DNA of 64,000 nt from Rhizobium etli CFN 42. GTDB lineage: Bacteria > Pseudomonadota > Alphaproteobacteria > Rhizobiales > Rhizobiaceae. Below the pieces are notes generated by a model that saw nothing but the letters and a program-made list of their open reading frames with translations, made no database searches and was not told where the DNA came from. Shown here one piece after another: positions 22,397 to 31,629 of this stretch. Position 1 is the stretch's first letter, and every line of letters starts with the position of its first letter. Made by a program: the position numbers and the translations under genes. The stretch lies in the NCBI RefSeq assembly GCF_000092045.1, contig NC_007764.1:62001-126000 (forward strand), read 5' to 3'.

Positions 22397-22464
22397 GATG
22401 CGGCCATGGGCCAAGGCCATCCAGCAAGTCCAATGCCGCGAGAAACGACGAAAGAGATGAGTCA

Positions 22465-23214
22465 ATGAAGGAATCAGAGCGAAGATCCGGACCCTCCCGC
22501 AGCGAGGTTCAGGCACATCGAGGCGCATCTGCCATCGCGCCGGAAAACACGATCGCCGCTTTCCGGGCGGCCGCCGAGCAGGGGGCCGAATGGGTCGAGC
22601 TCGATGTCGCGCTTCTGGGTGACGGAACTGCCGTCGTCATCCATGACGTGTCGGTCGACCGTTGCTCCTCATCGACGGGCAATCTCGGCGATTTCACCGC
22701 AGCCGATCTCGAGACGATCGATGCAGGCGCCTGGTTCGATCCTCGCTTCAGGGGCGAACCCTTGCCGACCCTTGCCGCGGCCGTGTCCGCCTTGGGGGAA
22801 CTGGGTCTGAATGCCAATGTCGAGATCAAGCAGCACCCGCATCACAAATCGCTCGACCAGCTGGTGAAAACCGTTGACGAACATCTTCGGGCACGCGCGC
22901 CGCAGACCGAGATCATGATATCGAGCTTTGACGCCGCTGCACTCAAGCGCATGCATGAACTCAACCAGGGCTACGAGCTCGCGATGCTGTGGAGCAAGGT
23001 GCCGGATGACTGGAGAGAGGTGCTCCAATCAATTCCGGCAACGACGGTCCATCTTGGGTACAAGTCGCTGAGCATCGGGTTCCTTGAAGAGGCGGTGCGC
23101 CACGGCATCAAGGTGCGCGCCTGGACCTCCAACGATCCCAGACAGCTCGCATCGTTTTGGCATGCCGGATTGACCGGTGTGATAACAGACGACCCGAGTG
23201 CCTATCTCTCGTAA
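22465..23214 (+). CDS. ugpQ: Glycerophosphodiester phosphodiesterase
   Basis: This enzyme hydrolyses glycerophosphodiesters to glycerol-3-phosphate and an alcohol, supplying phosphate and carbon after Ugp uptake. The 249-residue protein has the GDPD catalytic set: HRGASAIAPENTIAAF (catalytic His-Arg and Glu-Asn), WVELDVALLGDGT and VVIHDVSVDR. A TIM-barrel ending ITDDPSAYLS follows. No signal peptide is present, so it acts in the cytoplasm, as in E. coli UgpQ. It is the fifth gene of the operon, 68 bases after ugpC. Confidence 0.94.
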   Translation: MKESERRSGPSRSEVQAHRGASAIAPENTIAAFRAAAEQGAEWVELDVALLGDGTAVVIHDVSVDRCSSSTGNLGDFTAADLETIDAGAWFDPRFRGEPLPTLAAAVSALGELGLNANVEIKQHPHHKSLDQLVKTVDEHLRARAPQTEIMISSFDAAALKRMHELNQGYELAMLWSKVPDDWREVLQSIPATTVHLGYKSLSIGFLEEAVRHGIKVRAWTSNDPRQLASFWHAGLTGVITDDPSAYLS

Positions 23215-23223
23215 GGAACAGTG

Positions 23224-24009
23224 ATGGGGAGCCGAGTCATATCGAGCCGACAACGCGAAATACTGGCGCTGATCGAAACGGAAGGCGTCCAGTATATCGA
23301 CGAACTTGCGCGCCGGTACGACCTGACGACCCAGACGATCCGGCGCGATATCAACGCCCTTTGCGACCTCGGTCATGCCCGTCGCTTTCACGGCGGCGTC
23401 GATTTGCCGGTCGAGGGCAGCAATATCTCGCTCAACGCCCGCGCCCAGCTCAACCGGCGCGCCAAACGACAGATCGCCAGACGGGTCGCCGCCGATATCG
23501 GCCCGGATGCGACGGTTTTCCTCGGGATCGGCAGCACGGTTCAGTTCGTGGCCGAGGCTTTGCGCGATCATCAGGGGCTGCGGGTCATCACCAACAATAT
23601 GCACGTCGCGCTGATGCTCTGCGAATCTCCCAGTGTCGAAGTCCATTTGACCGGCGGGCTGCTGCGTCATGACGACCGTGACGTCGTGGGTACTGACGTG
23701 ATCAAGTTCGTCGAGAAATTCTATGCAACCTATGCCGTCGTCGGCGCCGGCGCACTGAACCCGCTGATCGGGCTGATGGACTTCAGCTATGCCGAAGCGC
23801 AGATCACCAATGCGCTGCTGGAAAATTCGAAGACGCGCCTTTTGGCGGCCGATGTCAGCAAGTGGACGCGTCACGCCAGCGTGCGCGTTGCGCCCTTCAA
23901 CAAGATCACCCGTTTTTACACCGACCGGCTGCCGGCCGACGCCTCCGCCGCCAGTATGCTCGCCGAAAGCAGCATGGAGGTGGTGACCTGCGGCGAGGAG
24001 ACGATATGA
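23224..24009 (+). CDS. DeoR-family regulator, GlpR-like
   Basis: The 261-residue protein has an N-terminal DeoR helix-turn-helix (SSRQREILALIETEG; DLTTQTIRRDINALC) and a C-terminal sugar-phosphate-sensing domain with FLGIGSTVQFVAEAL and the late LLAADVSKWTRHASVRV. It probably represses the ugp operon when no glycerol phosphate is bound. The palindrome at 18121-18138 has GlpR-type half-sites. The ATG at 23224 follows AAGGAACAG; an overlapping GTG three bases earlier is possible. Its stop overlaps the HAD gene as ATGA. Confidence 0.88.
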   Translation: MGSRVISSRQREILALIETEGVQYIDELARRYDLTTQTIRRDINALCDLGHARRFHGGVDLPVEGSNISLNARAQLNRRAKRQIARRVAADIGPDATVFLGIGSTVQFVAEALRDHQGLRVITNNMHVALMLCESPSVEVHLTGGLLRHDDRDVVGTDVIKFVEKFYATYAVVGAGALNPLIGLMDFSYAEAQITNALLENSKTRLLAADVSKWTRHASVRVAPFNKITRFYTDRLPADASAASMLAESSMEVVTCGEETI

Positions 24010-24800
24010 CGTTCGTAAACCTGGCGCCGTCCGCGGCGGAGTTGCAGCACGTGCGTTATCTCTTCACCGATATCGATGATACGCTGACGACCGAGGGGAA
24101 ACTGCTGCCGCAGACCTATAATGCTCTTTGGGACCTCAGCCGGGTCGGCATTGCCGTCGTTCCGGTCACGGGTGGTTCAGCCGGGTGGTGCGAACACATC
24201 GTCCGTGCCTGGCCGGTCGCCGCCGTCATCGGCGAGAGTGGCGCTTATTCCGTTACGCGCCGCCACGGCGAGGTTGTCTTCGATTATTGGGAAGACGGCG
24301 CGCTGCAGGGCGAGCGTCAACGTCGGCATCTCCAGGCGATGCAACATCTGATCGCGCAAAAAGGCGGCACGTTCAAGATTGCCCATGATCAGGTGTTCCG
24401 CCTGGCTGACGTGGCGATCGACATCCAGGGGCATAATGCGCATGCTGTCGAGGAATTGGCTGCCGAAATTAGGGCAATGGGCGGGACCGTCGCCATCAGT
24501 TCCATCCACATCAACACCTGGATCGGCGACTATGACAAACGCGCCATGAGCGAGCGCCTGCTGACCAGCATGTTCGGGGTCCATCCTGACGAATTGCCAT
24601 CCGCCACCGCATTCGTCGGCGATTCTCGAAATGATGCGCCTATGTTCGGTTTCATCCCGAATTCTTTCGGCGTCAGCAATATCGTTCCTGTTCTTCCGCA
24701 TTTGCAGCATGTGCCGAAATGGATCTCCGCCCAGCCTGCCGGACTTGGCTTCGCCGACATTGCCAGGACGATCCTGGATGCCATGGGCACCAGTCAATGA
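24006..24800 (+). CDS. HAD-superfamily hydrolase (type IIB, Cof/sucrose-phosphatase-like)
   Basis: This 264-residue phosphatase has the HAD nucleophile motif DIDDTLTTEG near residue 20, motif II PVTGGSAGWC, and the Mg-binding motif GDSRNDAPMF near residue 200. The cap region between fits the C2 type. It is translationally coupled to the GlpR-like gene by ATGA. Its place in the operon suggests it removes phosphate from a product of glycerophosphodiester breakdown, such as glycerol-3-phosphate or a polyol phosphate; the actual substrate is unknown. Confidence 0.85.
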   Translation: MTFVNLAPSAAELQHVRYLFTDIDDTLTTEGKLLPQTYNALWDLSRVGIAVVPVTGGSAGWCEHIVRAWPVAAVIGESGAYSVTRRHGEVVFDYWEDGALQGERQRRHLQAMQHLIAQKGGTFKIAHDQVFRLADVAIDIQGHNAHAVEELAAEIRAMGGTVAISSIHINTWIGDYDKRAMSERLLTSMFGVHPDELPSATAFVGDSRNDAPMFGFIPNSFGVSNIVPVLPHLQHVPKWISAQPAGLGFADIARTILDAMGTSQ

Positions 24801-24941
24801 GGCGCTAGCAGCCTGCAAGCAAGCTGCGCAAGCTGAGTAGGCCATGCGCCGGTCTCGGATGCTCGAAAGCCGAACCGCCATCGTAATGGCGGACGAAGAT
24901 TCGAAATCCCGGTTATTACATTGCGCGCCGGAGCATCATCG

Positions 24942-25853
24942 CTATCGCTCGAACGGCTCGCCGAGCGAGGCGATGCCGTTGAGCTTGAGCAGGCGGCGAT
25001 CCGCAGAAATGATGCCGAGCACGATGATCGTCACCAGATAGGGCAGGCATGCCAATAGCTGCGAGGGGACGTCGAGCCCGGTCGCCTGGGCGGCAAGTCC
25101 CATCAGCGATACGGCGCCAAACAGGCACGCCCCGAGAAAGATGCGGCCGGTCAGCCAGGTTCCGAACACGACGAGCGCAATCGCAATCCAGCCGCGACCG
25201 GCAATCATCCCATCTGCCCAGAGCGGCGTGTAGATCGTCGCCGCATAGGCGCCCGCGAAGCCTGCCAACATGCCGCCGAATGCGACCGCGGCGAAGCGGA
25301 TCGCGATGACCGGGTAGCCGATGGCATGCGCCGCTTTCGGGTTTTCCCCTACGGCCCGGATGATTAAACCGACCTTGCTATAGGCAAACATCGCCCAGAT
25401 CGCGATGGTTGCGGCCAACGAAAGCCAGACGACGATATCCTGGACAAACAGGCCGCCGATGACGGGAATCTCGGAAAGGCCGGGAATGGCGATCTTCGGC
25501 AGAGCCCTGACCGTCAGGCTCTCATAGCTCTTGCCGAACAGCGCCGACAGGCCTTGCCCTAGAATCCCGATGGCAAGCCCCGTCGCAACCTGGTTTGCGT
25601 TAAAGCCGAGTACGATGACCGCAAAGATCAGCGACAGGAGGGCGGCGCCGAGGCCGCCGGCGATGAAAGCCAGAAAATGGCCGCCGCCGTGGTAGACGAT
25701 GATGAAGGCGATCACGGCGCCGAATGCCATCAGTCCCTCGACGCCTAGATTGAGAACCCCGGCGCGTTCGGCGACCAGCTCCCCGAGCGCGGCCAGGAGA
25801 AAGGGGGTCGCAGCCGCCAGCATTCCGGCGAGGATGAACTCGATGGCGTTCAC
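24942..25853 (-). CDS. Nucleoside-type ABC transporter permease (second subunit)
   Basis: The 303-residue membrane protein belongs to the branched-chain/ribose permease superfamily as used by BMP-dependent nucleoside importers (YufQ/NupQ type). It has about eight hydrophobic helices, and the conserved ERAGVLNLGVEGLMAFGA near residue 30 and GENPKAAHAIGYPV are typical. It starts with GTG overlapping the stop of the upstream permease (GTGA). It is the last gene of the operon. The 141 bases between its stop and the HAD gene hold no visible feature. Confidence 0.92.
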   Translation of the reverse strand: MNAIEFILAGMLAAATPFLLAALGELVAERAGVLNLGVEGLMAFGAVIAFIIVYHGGGHFLAFIAGGLGAALLSLIFAVIVLGFNANQVATGLAIGILGQGLSALFGKSYESLTVRALPKIAIPGLSEIPVIGGLFVQDIVVWLSLAATIAIWAMFAYSKVGLIIRAVGENPKAAHAIGYPVIAIRFAAVAFGGMLAGFAGAYAATIYTPLWADGMIAGRGWIAIALVVFGTWLTGRIFLGACLFGAVSLMGLAAQATGLDVPSQLLACLPYLVTIIVLGIISADRRLLKLNGIASLGEPFER

Positions 25854-26947
25854 GTCGCGCTCCTCGTTGCCGCCGGACGCCAGGCAAGGCGGTAGCGCGA
25901 GAAGGCGATGGCGACCAAATAGCCGAGAAGCAGACTGCCCTGGAAAACCCTGACGGCGGCAACCGGGAGATTGGCCGAAACCATGGCGTTGTCACCGCCG
26001 ATATAGAGCGCCGCCATGACAATGGCTGAGATGATGATGCCGATCGGATGAAGGCCGCCGAGATAGGCGACGATGATTGCCGCATAGCCGTATCCGGTGG
26101 AGATCGAGCGCTGCAATTGACCAAGGGGGCCGGCGACCTCGGCCGCGCCGGCAAGACCGGCTGCGGCTCCGCCGATCAGCAGGGAAAGCCAGATTGCCCG
26201 GCTTTCCGTGAATCCTGCGTAGCTCGCCGCCCGCGGTGCCAATCCGCCGACCTGCAATTTGTAGCCGATGAAGCTCTTCTGCATGAAGACCCAGGCGGCA
26301 ATCGACAGGAGGAGGGCGAGAATGAGCGAGACATTGACGCGCGTTCCCTCGATCAGGATCGGCACCATCGCGTCATACTGGAACATGACGGATTGCGGGA
26401 AGTTGAAGCCGTTCGGATCCTTCCACGGGCCGAGCAGCAGATAATTGAGGAGCTGCACGGCAACGAAGCTCAGCATCAGTGAAACGAGGATCTCATTGGC
26501 GTTGAGCCTGACGCGCCAGAAGGCGGTGAGTGACGCCCAGAATGCCCCGCCTATCGTGCCGAGCAGCAGCATTGCCGGCCAGATCCATTGGCCGGTTGCC
26601 GCGGGCCACCAGATCGGAATGGCGGAGGCGAAGAGCGCACCGAGCACGAATTGTCCTTCAGCCCCGATATTGAACATCTTGGCGCGGAACCCAATTGCAA
26701 GCCCCTGCGCGATGAGGAGCAATGGCCCCGTCTTCAAGAGAACCTCGGAGAACGACGCCCACGAGACGAAGGGCTCGATCAGCATCGCATAGACGACTGC
26801 AGCCGGATCGCGGCCCATGACGACGTAAAGTCCGAGATTGAGAATGACGGTGACGATGAGAGCTATGGGCGGTGCCAAAAGGGTGGCGGCAAGCGATGCC
26901 CGCTCCCGGCGCACCAGCGTGGGCAGGACGAGGAAGGTTCTGCTCAT
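25850..26947 (-). CDS. Nucleoside-type ABC transporter permease (first subunit)
   Basis: This 365-residue permease is the partner of the downstream permease. It has about nine membrane segments with the family signature FRAKMFNIGAEGQFVLGAL and LNANEILVSLMLSF, typical of YufP/NupP-type proteins. The ATG at 26947 overlaps the ATPase stop as ATGA; longer in-frame extensions run through the ATPase gene and are rejected. With the BMP-type binding protein it should import a nucleoside, purine base or related heterocycle. Confidence 0.92.
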   Translation of the reverse strand: MSRTFLVLPTLVRRERASLAATLLAPPIALIVTVILNLGLYVVMGRDPAAVVYAMLIEPFVSWASFSEVLLKTGPLLLIAQGLAIGFRAKMFNIGAEGQFVLGALFASAIPIWWPAATGQWIWPAMLLLGTIGGAFWASLTAFWRVRLNANEILVSLMLSFVAVQLLNYLLLGPWKDPNGFNFPQSVMFQYDAMVPILIEGTRVNVSLILALLLSIAAWVFMQKSFIGYKLQVGGLAPRAASYAGFTESRAIWLSLLIGGAAAGLAGAAEVAGPLGQLQRSISTGYGYAAIIVAYLGGLHPIGIIISAIVMAALYIGGDNAMVSANLPVAAVRVFQGSLLLGYLVAIAFSRYRLAWRPAATRSAT

Positions 26948-28464
26948 GCGGGCTCTTTCTCGCGATGCGGCTGGGCTCCGATCATGTAACGGCCGATCTC
27001 TTCGGGCCTGGTGTCGCGCGTGACCAGCGGCGGGCTCAGCGTGCCGTGGTGCAGGACCTGGATGAAGTCGCAGAGTTCGAACAATTCCTCGAGCTCCTCG
27101 GAAATGATCATGATCGCCATGCCTTCGTTGCGAAGGCTGATGAGCCGCTTTCGGATTGCCGCGGCCGCCCCGATATCGACGCCCCAGGTCGGCTGCGCCA
27201 AGAGGAGAAGCTTTGGCGCCAGCATGATTTCTCGCCCGACGATGAATTTCTGCAGGTTGCCGCCGGAAAGCGACCCCGCCTCCGCCTCGGGGCCGGGGGT
27301 TCGCACGTCGTAGTCGCGGATGCATTCACTGGTAAAGCACTTCGCCCGCGTCTTGTCGAGCAGGCCATGCCTGACAAGGTCGAGCGGATGGGCGGTCAGC
27401 AGGCTATTGAGAGCAAGCGACATTTCGGGAACTGCGCCGCGGCCGAGCCGGTCCTCGGGCACGAAGGCGAAGCCGAGCCGGCGGCGGGCGGCGGCATCCA
27501 GCGTGCCGACATCTCGGCCCATCATGAAGATCTGGTCGCGCTGATCCCGCGGCAGGACGGTCTCGCCTGAAATGAGCGTTGCGAGCTCGCTTTGGCCGTT
27601 CCCCGAAATCCCAGCAATGCCGAGAATTTCGCCGGCGCGCACCGCCAGACTGACGTTGGAGAGCGGCACGGCAAAAGGATCCACCCGGTAGTCGAGGCCG
27701 ATCAGTTCCAGGCGCTTTTCGCCCTCGGCCAAAGGCAGAGCAGGCATGGGTTCGGGCATGTCGCGTCCGATCATCATGCGCGCAAGTTCGTGGGCGTCAT
27801 GCTCGCGCGGATCGACATGACCGGTCACGCGACCGCCGCGCAGGATCGTCGCGCAATCGCAGAGCGATTGGATCTCTTCGAGCTTGTGGGAGATGAAAAG
27901 GATGGATACTCCACCGTCGCGCAGCCGGCGCAATGTTTCGAAGAGTTTTTCCACCGCCTGCGGTGGCAGTACCGACGTCGGCTCGTCGAGGATCAGCAGT
28001 TTCGGATCGGTCATCAGGCAGCGAATAATTTCCACGCGCTGCCTTTCGCCGACGGAAAGCGAATGCACATGGGCGAAAGGATCGACCTCGAGACTGAACT
28101 CGCGCCCGAGCTTGCGAACGCGCTCGGCAAGCTCGCTCTTCTTGCCGGACACGATCAGGCGGATATTCTCGACGACGGTCAGACCCTCGAACAGCGAGAA
28201 GTGCTGGAAGACCATGCCGATGCCGGCGCGCCTTGCCTCTGCGGGAGAGGCAAGGCTGAGGGGCTGCCCTTTCCAGGCGACCGTGCCGCTGTCGGGCTGC
28301 TCGACGCCATAGATCAGCTTCATCAGCGTCGATTTGCCAGCCCCGTTTTCACCGAGGATGGCATGAATCGAGCCAGGTGCGAGGTCGAGGTCAATCGCCT
28401 GATTGGCTTGGACCTGACCATAGCTCTTGGAAATGCCGCGCAGCGACAGAAGCGGGCTCAGCAT
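26944..28464 (-). CDS. Nucleoside-type ABC transporter ATPase, tandem domains
   Basis: This is a 506-residue fusion of two ABC domains (RbsA/YufO type). The N-terminal half is complete: Walker A GENGAGKST, signature LSVGERQRVEI, Walker B LLILDEPTSVL. The C-terminal half has degenerate Walker A (GISGNGQSE), signature LSGGNLQKFI, and LLLAQPTWGVD in place of Walker B, so Gln replaces the catalytic Glu; such degenerate second sites are usual in this family. It is separated by three bases from the binding-protein gene and overlaps the permease gene by four bases. Confidence 0.94.
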   Translation of the reverse strand: MLSPLLSLRGISKSYGQVQANQAIDLDLAPGSIHAILGENGAGKSTLMKLIYGVEQPDSGTVAWKGQPLSLASPAEARRAGIGMVFQHFSLFEGLTVVENIRLIVSGKKSELAERVRKLGREFSLEVDPFAHVHSLSVGERQRVEIIRCLMTDPKLLILDEPTSVLPPQAVEKLFETLRRLRDGGVSILFISHKLEEIQSLCDCATILRGGRVTGHVDPREHDAHELARMMIGRDMPEPMPALPLAEGEKRLELIGLDYRVDPFAVPLSNVSLAVRAGEILGIAGISGNGQSELATLISGETVLPRDQRDQIFMMGRDVGTLDAAARRRLGFAFVPEDRLGRGAVPEMSLALNSLLTAHPLDLVRHGLLDKTRAKCFTSECIRDYDVRTPGPEAEAGSLSGGNLQKFIVGREIMLAPKLLLLAQPTWGVDIGAAAAIRKRLISLRNEGMAIMIISEELEELFELCDFIQVLHHGTLSPPLVTRDTRPEEIGRYMIGAQPHREKEPA

Positions 28465-28467
28465 GGC

Positions 28468-29568
28468 TTACTTCGGCAAGGGCGTCGTCACGCCCTTGAC
28501 GTGCCAGTCCATCGCGACGATCTGGGCGTCCGTCAGCGTCGCGCCTGTAGCCGCCCCTTCACTGCCGTCGGCCTTGGTGATTGGGCCTGTAAACGGCGAG
28601 AAGCTGCCATCGGCAATCTTGGCCTCGATTTCCTTGATCTTGGTCATCGTATCGGCCGGGATCGCCGGGTTCCAATCGACGACCTGGACAACCTTGTCGG
28701 CAACACCGAGGAAGGCATTGGCGCCCTTGAAGGTGCCGGCAAGATGGGCGTCGACCGATGCCTTGAAGAAGGGTGACCAGTCGGTGGCGATGCAGCCCAG
28801 ATAAGTCTTCTCGGCATATTTCTTCATCGATGAGTTGAGGTTGAAGGCATAAACGCCGGCTTCCTCGCAGGCCGAGATGACCGAGGGCGTATCCTGCGCA
28901 TTCGAGAAGATCACGTCACAGCCCTGCGAGATCAGCGCCTTGGCGGCTTCCTGCTCCTTGGCTGGATCGAACCAGGAGTTGACCCAGACGACAGACACTT
29001 CGATATCCGGCTTCACGGCCTGCGCTCCAAGGGTGAAGGCGTTGATGGAGGTGATCAGCTCGGGAATGGCAAACGCCGACACCGAGCCGAGCTTGCCGGT
29101 CTTGGAAACGGCCGCCGCCGCCATGCCGAGCAGGTAGGTTCCCTGGAAATATTTGGCGGCGAAGGGCGAGAAGTTTGGTGCGACCTGGAAGCCTGAAGCA
29201 TGCAGGACGGTCACCTTCGGATTTCGGCGGGCGATCTGCAGCGCGCCATTTTGATAGCCGAAGGAGCCGGCGATCAGGAAATGATTTCCGTCGGCGACGG
29301 TCTTGTTCATGATGCGGTCGGCGTCCGGACCTTCGGCTATGTTTTCAATGACCGTGACCTTCACCTTGTCACCATAGGCGGCCTTGATCGGGTCGATACC
29401 GGCGGCAAGCGCATGACCCCAGCCGACGTCGCCGATAGGCGAGGGAACAACGAGTGCGATGCCGAGCGGTTCGTCGGCGGCAAGCGCCGAGCGGCCGGCA
29501 AAGGCCGTGGCGAGACCGGCAGCCGCCGCGCTCTTCATCAGTGTTCTGCGGGTGAGATTGTTGGACAT
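28468..29568 (-). CDS. BMP-family (PnrA-like) substrate-binding lipoprotein/periplasmic protein
   Basis: This is a secreted 366-residue binding protein of the BMP family, whose known members bind purine nucleosides. The N-terminus NLTRRTLMKSAAAAG with an alanine-rich stretch ending SALAAD looks like a Tat signal. The mature part shows GDVGWGHALAAGI, AGSFGYQNGALQIA and the C-terminal DWNPAIPADT. It is followed by the ATPase and permeases and preceded by the amidohydrolase, which suggests the imported ligand is the amidohydrolase/oxygenase substrate. A family-wide nucleoside ligand is an inference here. Confidence 0.92.
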   Translation of the reverse strand: MSNNLTRRTLMKSAAAAGLATAFAGRSALAADEPLGIALVVPSPIGDVGWGHALAAGIDPIKAAYGDKVKVTVIENIAEGPDADRIMNKTVADGNHFLIAGSFGYQNGALQIARRNPKVTVLHASGFQVAPNFSPFAAKYFQGTYLLGMAAAAVSKTGKLGSVSAFAIPELITSINAFTLGAQAVKPDIEVSVVWVNSWFDPAKEQEAAKALISQGCDVIFSNAQDTPSVISACEEAGVYAFNLNSSMKKYAEKTYLGCIATDWSPFFKASVDAHLAGTFKGANAFLGVADKVVQVVDWNPAIPADTMTKIKEIEAKIADGSFSPFTGPITKADGSEGAATGATLTDAQIVAMDWHVKGVTTPLPK

Positions 29569-29588
29569 GTCAGTTCCCTCTTTTGGCT

Positions 29589-30968
29589 CTAAAATTCGAC
29601 TGTCTCGAGAGCCGCTTCCGCGGCGGCGAAAAGCTGAGCCTCGTCGAGGCCGGTAAACTCGCCGGCCTGCCAGACAATGCGCCCGTTGATCATTGTCAGG
29701 TCAGTCGGCATGCCGATCCCGACCTTGGTAATCAGGCTCAATGGGTCGTGACGGGTTCCGACATAATCCATCCGCCTGGTATCGATCGCGAAGAGGTCGG
29801 CGGCCATGCCGGGAGCAAGCCGGCCGATATCGCTACGGCCAAGAAGGCTTGCACCGCCCGTCGTCGCGTAGCTCAGAAAATCGACGGGCGCTGGAACCGG
29901 ATGGGCCCGTGTCGAAGCCGCCAGGCACTGCAGCATATAAGCAGAATGGATGCAGTGCATGAGGTTGGAATTGTCGTTCGAGGCTGCGCCATCGCAACCG
30001 AGGCCGATACGGAGGCCGAAAGCCGCCATCGCGGGAACGTCCGTCACTTCGGCGCCCACCAGATAGACTGGCTCGGGGCAATGGGAGACACCCGTGCCGC
30101 TTGCCGCCATCTTGCGCAGTTCGTCGTGTGTCAGCTCCCAGCAGTGAGCATAAAAGCTGTCAGGTCCGGCGAAGCCGAGTTCGGCACAATAGTCGACCGT
30201 ACGCATTCCATGCCGCGCTTGGATGACCGAACTTTCGCCTTCGCCGACATGCGTGTGCAGCCGGACGCCGCGATCACGGGCGAGCGCGACGGACTCGACG
30301 AAGGTTTCGCGGTAGCAATTAACTGGCTGGCAGGGAGCAACGACCACCTGCCGCATGCTGAAGGCGCTCGCATCGTGATAGGTGTCGATCAGCCGGGCGC
30401 AATCGGCGATGAACTCGTCCGTCGTTTCCAGCATGGCGTCCGGGATCGTCGAGCCCTCGGTCTTCGGCAGCGTATTGCCGCCGCGTCCCGCATGGAAACG
30501 CATGCCAAGAAGTTCAGCGGCCTCGAACTGGCGATCGATCAGACGCTTTCCTGCGTGCCGGGGAAAGCAATATTGATGGTCGAAAGCTGTGGTGCAGCCA
30601 TGCTTGATCATCTCGGCCATGGCCGTGACCGACGAATGATAGAAGCAATCCTCGTTCAGCCGTGAGAAGATCGGATAGATCCGGTCGAGCCATTCGATGA
30701 CCGATAGCTTCGTCCAGTCGAGATCGGCCCGATTGCGTACAAAGCATTGGAAGAAGTGGTGATGGGTGTTGACGAGACCCGGATAGACAAACCAGCCGGA
30801 TGCATCCTGGATGATCGTATCGGCAGGCAGAGGCTCCTGCGACAGGTTCGTACCGATCGCCCGGACCGCCGGACCATCGGTCAGTAGATCCGCATTCCGG
30901 TGCACTGCTGGCCCGTTGCCTTCGTCGACGATAATGGCCGCACAGTTCTTGAGGAGATAGCCGGTCAT
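29589..30968 (-). CDS. Amidohydrolase of the 8-oxoguanine deaminase / AtzB type
   Basis: This 459-residue metal-dependent hydrolase should remove an amino or amine group from a heterocyclic ring. The zinc ligands are visible: NTHHHFFQC (HxH, residues 69 and 71), THVGEGE, YAHCWELT, and the aspartate in GLGCDGAASNDNSNLMH, the last being typical of 8-oxoguanine deaminases and hydroxyatrazine ethylaminohydrolases. There is no signal peptide. The start lies one base after the stop of the GST gene, and the binding-protein gene follows 20 bases later. The ring substrate cannot be read from sequence; guanine-like purines, pterins or triazines are candidates. Confidence 0.85.
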   Translation of the reverse strand: MTGYLLKNCAAIIVDEGNGPAVHRNADLLTDGPAVRAIGTNLSQEPLPADTIIQDASGWFVYPGLVNTHHHFFQCFVRNRADLDWTKLSVIEWLDRIYPIFSRLNEDCFYHSSVTAMAEMIKHGCTTAFDHQYCFPRHAGKRLIDRQFEAAELLGMRFHAGRGGNTLPKTEGSTIPDAMLETTDEFIADCARLIDTYHDASAFSMRQVVVAPCQPVNCYRETFVESVALARDRGVRLHTHVGEGESSVIQARHGMRTVDYCAELGFAGPDSFYAHCWELTHDELRKMAASGTGVSHCPEPVYLVGAEVTDVPAMAAFGLRIGLGCDGAASNDNSNLMHCIHSAYMLQCLAASTRAHPVPAPVDFLSYATTGGASLLGRSDIGRLAPGMAADLFAIDTRRMDYVGTRHDPLSLITKVGIGMPTDLTMINGRIVWQAGEFTGLDEAQLFAAAEAALETVEF

Positions 30969-30969
30969 T

Positions 30970-31629
30970 TCACTTCTCCTCGTTGCCGGGATGAGGATCG
31001 GGCCTCAACTCGTGCAGCCGGTGGATGCCGGGCATTTCGATGAAACCTCCAAGGCTGCGGATGGCGCGCAGCCAGAGGCGGATGTTCGGATAGGGATCGA
31101 GCGAGATTCCGCCATCCGGAGCCAGCGCCACATAGGGAAAGCAGGCGATGTCGGCGATCGTTGCGCGGTCGGACGCCAGGAACCGCATATCGCGGAGCCG
31201 CTGCTCGAAAAGGCCGCCTTCCAGTTCGCGTAGCGCTGCGGTCCCTTGTGCCTGCAGCGCCTCGATATTGCCTGGGCGCAGAAGCATCTGATGCAACCGT
31301 GCGCCGCCGAGATTTGTCGTCAGCCGATGCGAAAAAGAGAGCCATTGTTGCAAGCGCGCTGTCTCCTGCGGCGCATTCGTGCCCAGCCATTCGGGCCCGC
31401 TCCGGGCGGCGAGAAAGGCGAGCATGGCCGAAGATTCGGTCAGCACCAGATCGCCATCCACGAGGATCGGGATCGAGCCCGCCGGATTGAGCGCCAATAG
31501 CTCAGGACCGCGATGTTCTAAGCCGGGATGGAAGTCAACCGGCCGGATGTCCAGCTTGACATCGAGGATCGCAGCCATCAGGCGGATCTTGTAACAGCTC
31601 GGCGAGAGGATGTAGTCGTAGAGCTTCAT
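30970..31629 (-). CDS. Glutathione S-transferase family protein (possible oxygenase partner)
   Basis: The 219-residue protein has an N-terminal thioredoxin-like domain (starts MKLYDYILSPSCYKIRL; cis-proline in AGSIPIL; glutathione-binding ESSAML) and an all-helical C-terminal domain (FLASDRATIADIACFPY with the conserved capping-box aspartate). The start ATG overlaps the stop of the Rieske-less oxygenase (ATGA), so both are made together. In the caffeine pathway the GST-like NdmE is a structural partner of a Rieske-less oxygenase. A similar non-catalytic role is proposed here, but ordinary GST chemistry is possible. Confidence 0.88.
   Translation of the reverse strand: MKLYDYILSPSCYKIRLMAAILDVKLDIRPVDFHPGLEHRGPELLALNPAGSIPILVDGDLVLTESSAMLAFLAARSGPEWLGTNAPQETARLQQWLSFSHRLTTNLGGARLHQMLLRPGNIEALQAQGTAALRELEGGLFEQRLRDMRFLASDRATIADIACFPYVALAPDGGISLDPYPNIRLWLRAIRSLGGFIEMPGIHRLHELRPDPHPGNEEK

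Noticed and set aside
24801..24941. Terminator between the convergent HAD and permease genes
   Set aside because: There are short repeats (GCAAGC, GCTTGC-like) but no stable hairpin followed by a U-tract.
26944..28464. Loss of catalytic Glu in the second ABC domain as a defect
   Set aside because: Degenerate second nucleotide sites are common in this importer family and do not indicate a pseudogene.
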